From NCBI RefSeq assembly GCF_001636615.1, contig NZ_LGEK01000053.1, positions 1-32,802 on the forward strand: a stretch of 32,802 nt of DNA, written 5' to 3'. Below the pieces are notes generated by a model. That model was not told the DNA's origin. It saw nothing but the letters and a program-made list of their open reading frames with translations, and searched no databases. This DNA comes from Mucilaginibacter sp. L294. GTDB lineage: Bacteria; Bacteroidota; Bacteroidia; Sphingobacteriales; Sphingobacteriaceae. The position numbers and the translations under genes were made by a program. Shown here piece by piece: positions 31,462 through 32,802 of this stretch (positions within the stretch are counted from its first letter, which is position 1; every line of letters begins with the position of its first letter).

Positions 31462-32721
31462 TTACCCCATCATCAGCCGCCTTATCAACTCGGCGCTTTG
31501 TTTGTTACCTTCTTCCAGCCTGCCTTTAAAAAAGGCTTGCACCTCGTTAAAATGCTTCTTGTAGCCTTCCATATCGCCGTAGCCAATAATGGCGCTCCAC
31601 TCCCGCACTGCCGAGTGAAATTCCAGATCGTCCCCCCGAATTGTTTTATCGTATAAGGCGGTTTCTATCGATTCTTCCAGCAACTCTTCATTCTTAAACA
31701 AGTATTCGGCAATACCTAAACGCAGGCGGAACGGCGGCGTTTGGCATATCAGGTTATCATACGGGTTTACGCCTAAGTGATACCAGGCATCAACCATGCT
31801 TAATATGCTGAGGTGCGAATTTGGTTTTTGATGGCCGGCATCCTGCGCCAGCGAAAACTCGCGCATAACAGCATCATTAAACATAATGGGTTTACGGCTT
31901 TCGTGAAAAACAAAGTCGCGCGCCCGGTATAGCCGCGCCTTAAACTCTGCCGCCTCTTCTTTGATCATCAACTTAAACAATTCCGACTCGGACATGGCGT
32001 ATTGCCTCACCTGCTGGCGCGCATATGGGTTAAGGATAGCCAAACCGGCATATACGTGTGCTTTATAGCTGAAGATACGCAGGGTGGTCAGTATCTTTAC
32101 ATTATCTATCCCTCCTACATAAGAGGCATTCTCCCAGGGGAAAAATCCGGCAGATTTCCACGCCGTGCCCATACTCTCAAAACCCACGTGGGTAACCGCC
32201 TGTGTATCGGCCACAATTTTATCATGTTCGTGATAATCTTTTATCTCAACGATGTCGGTCTCTAAAGATATGAACAGATCCAGCATACGTTTATAAGCAT
32301 CTGGTTCGCTGCGGTGGTTTATCAGGATCAGCTTTTGGCCTTTGGGCTCAAAACCCGGGCCGTGCATGGCATGAAAGGTGATGATCTGCGCATCGGCAGG
32401 CAGGTATTTTTCAAATATGGCTATTTCAGGGTGTTTAACAGAAGTTTGCCCTGCTACAATGGCACCGTACTTGGTAGCAGGTCCGTATTGGGCCACCACC
32501 TGCTCCAGTTTATCAGCCTCAACAGAATATATAATAAGATCGCTCATGCGCGATACATCTTTACCATCATCCATCAGGGTTATACCTAATGGGTTCAATT
32601 CATTTTCAAGTCGTTCCCGGTTAAGGGGCATGTCACAGCCGCATACCGTGTAGCCAGCTTTTGCAAAAGCTTTGGCATACAAACGGCCCATATCGCCCAA
32701 ACCTATAATACCTATCCGCAT
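31462..32721 (-). CDS. Prephenate dehydrogenase, fungal Tyr1-like
   Basis: This 419-residue enzyme begins with a Rossmann NAD(P)-binding motif, GIIGLGDMG (4-12), followed by VSRMSDLIIYSVEADKL. Further blocks are GQTSVKHPEIAIFEKYLPAD (91-110), HAMHGP (117-122) and HEHDKIVADTQAVTH (164-178). As recalled, these match Saccharomyces Tyr1 in order and wording (GLGDMG, IIYSVEA, EKYLP, HDKITADTQAVTH, HVYAGLAI), and the length is similar. It would decarboxylate and oxidise prephenate to 4-hydroxyphenylpyruvate, in tyrosine synthesis. No chorismate mutase domain is present, and no aromatic amino-acid genes lie beside it within the window. The gene starts 80 bases from the right edge. Confidence 0.8.
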   Translation of the reverse strand: MRIGIIGLGDMGRLYAKAFAKAGYTVCGCDMPLNRERLENELNPLGITLMDDGKDVSRMSDLIIYSVEADKLEQVVAQYGPATKYGAIVAGQTSVKHPEIAIFEKYLPADAQIITFHAMHGPGFEPKGQKLILINHRSEPDAYKRMLDLFISLETDIVEIKDYHEHDKIVADTQAVTHVGFESMGTAWKSAGFFPWENASYVGGIDNVKILTTLRIFSYKAHVYAGLAILNPYARQQVRQYAMSESELFKLMIKEEAAEFKARLYRARDFVFHESRKPIMFNDAVMREFSLAQDAGHQKPNSHLSILSMVDAWYHLGVNPYDNLICQTPPFRLRLGIAEYLFKNEELLEESIETALYDKTIRGDDLEFHSAVREWSAIIGYGDMEGYKKHFNEVQAFFKGRLEEGNKQSAELIRRLMMG

Positions 32722-32802
32722 AGTATAAATTAAAAGGCCTAATATATGCTTTTTGCTAATTACACCTTATTTATATATAACCATCATCTATTTTTTATCT
32801 GT

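Overview
The window looks like a piece of a Bacteroidota chromosome, most likely a Sphingobacteriaceae member close to Mucilaginibacter or Pedobacter. The grounds are AT-rich intergenic DNA, a promoter of the Bacteroidota TTTG/TAnnTTTG type, SPII lipoproteins, Bacteroidota-style TPR sensor kinases, mostly absent Shine-Dalgarno sequences, and the composition of the ribosomal protein cluster. The genus is inferred from recalled resemblance, not from a search.

Left third (1-14,400), accessory and metabolic genes. A truncated transposase lies at the left edge (1-122). Next come an ArsR-type regulator with an MFS exporter, an alpha/beta hydrolase, and a minus-strand operon of one repeat-bearing secreted protein and two lipoproteins. 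Divergent from that operon is a two-component system: a TPR/HisKA_3 sensor kinase overlapping a LuxR-type response regulator. A NAPE-PLD-like metallo-beta-lactamase fold protein, a secreted esterase and a thioredoxin follow on the plus strand. On the minus strand lie a DUF1624-type membrane protein and a PoxB-type pyruvate oxidase/dehydrogenase with a PAP2 phosphatase. Several gaps here hold large inverted-repeat elements.

Middle and right (14,347-29,780): one long minus-strand S10-spc-alpha cluster, in transcription order rplC, rplD, rplW, rplB, rpsS, rplV, rpsC, rplP, rpmC, rpsQ, rplN, rplX, rplE, rpsN, rpsH, rplF, rplR, rpsE, rpmD, rplO, secY, map, infA, rpmJ, rpsM, rpsK, rpsD, rpoA, rplQ. 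It begins at rplC with a near-perfect Bacteroidota promoter; rpsJ is not upstream. It ends in a strong intrinsic terminator after rplQ. Hairpins of terminator type also sit between rpsN and rpsH and between rpoA and rplQ. rpmD and rpmJ are short genes read directly from the sequence.

Right end (29,900-32,802): a secreted TonB_C-domain protein converges on a secreted protein of unknown role across a bidirectional terminator. The last gene is a prephenate dehydrogenase that resembles the fungal (Tyr1) type rather than common bacterial TyrA.

I found no tRNA, rRNA, CRISPR array or clearly novel multi-gene defence-like system. The best leads are the internal terminators of the ribosomal cluster, the few retained Shine-Dalgarno sites, the RGG-rich tail of S3, the yeast-like TyrA, and the lipoprotein/two-component locus.
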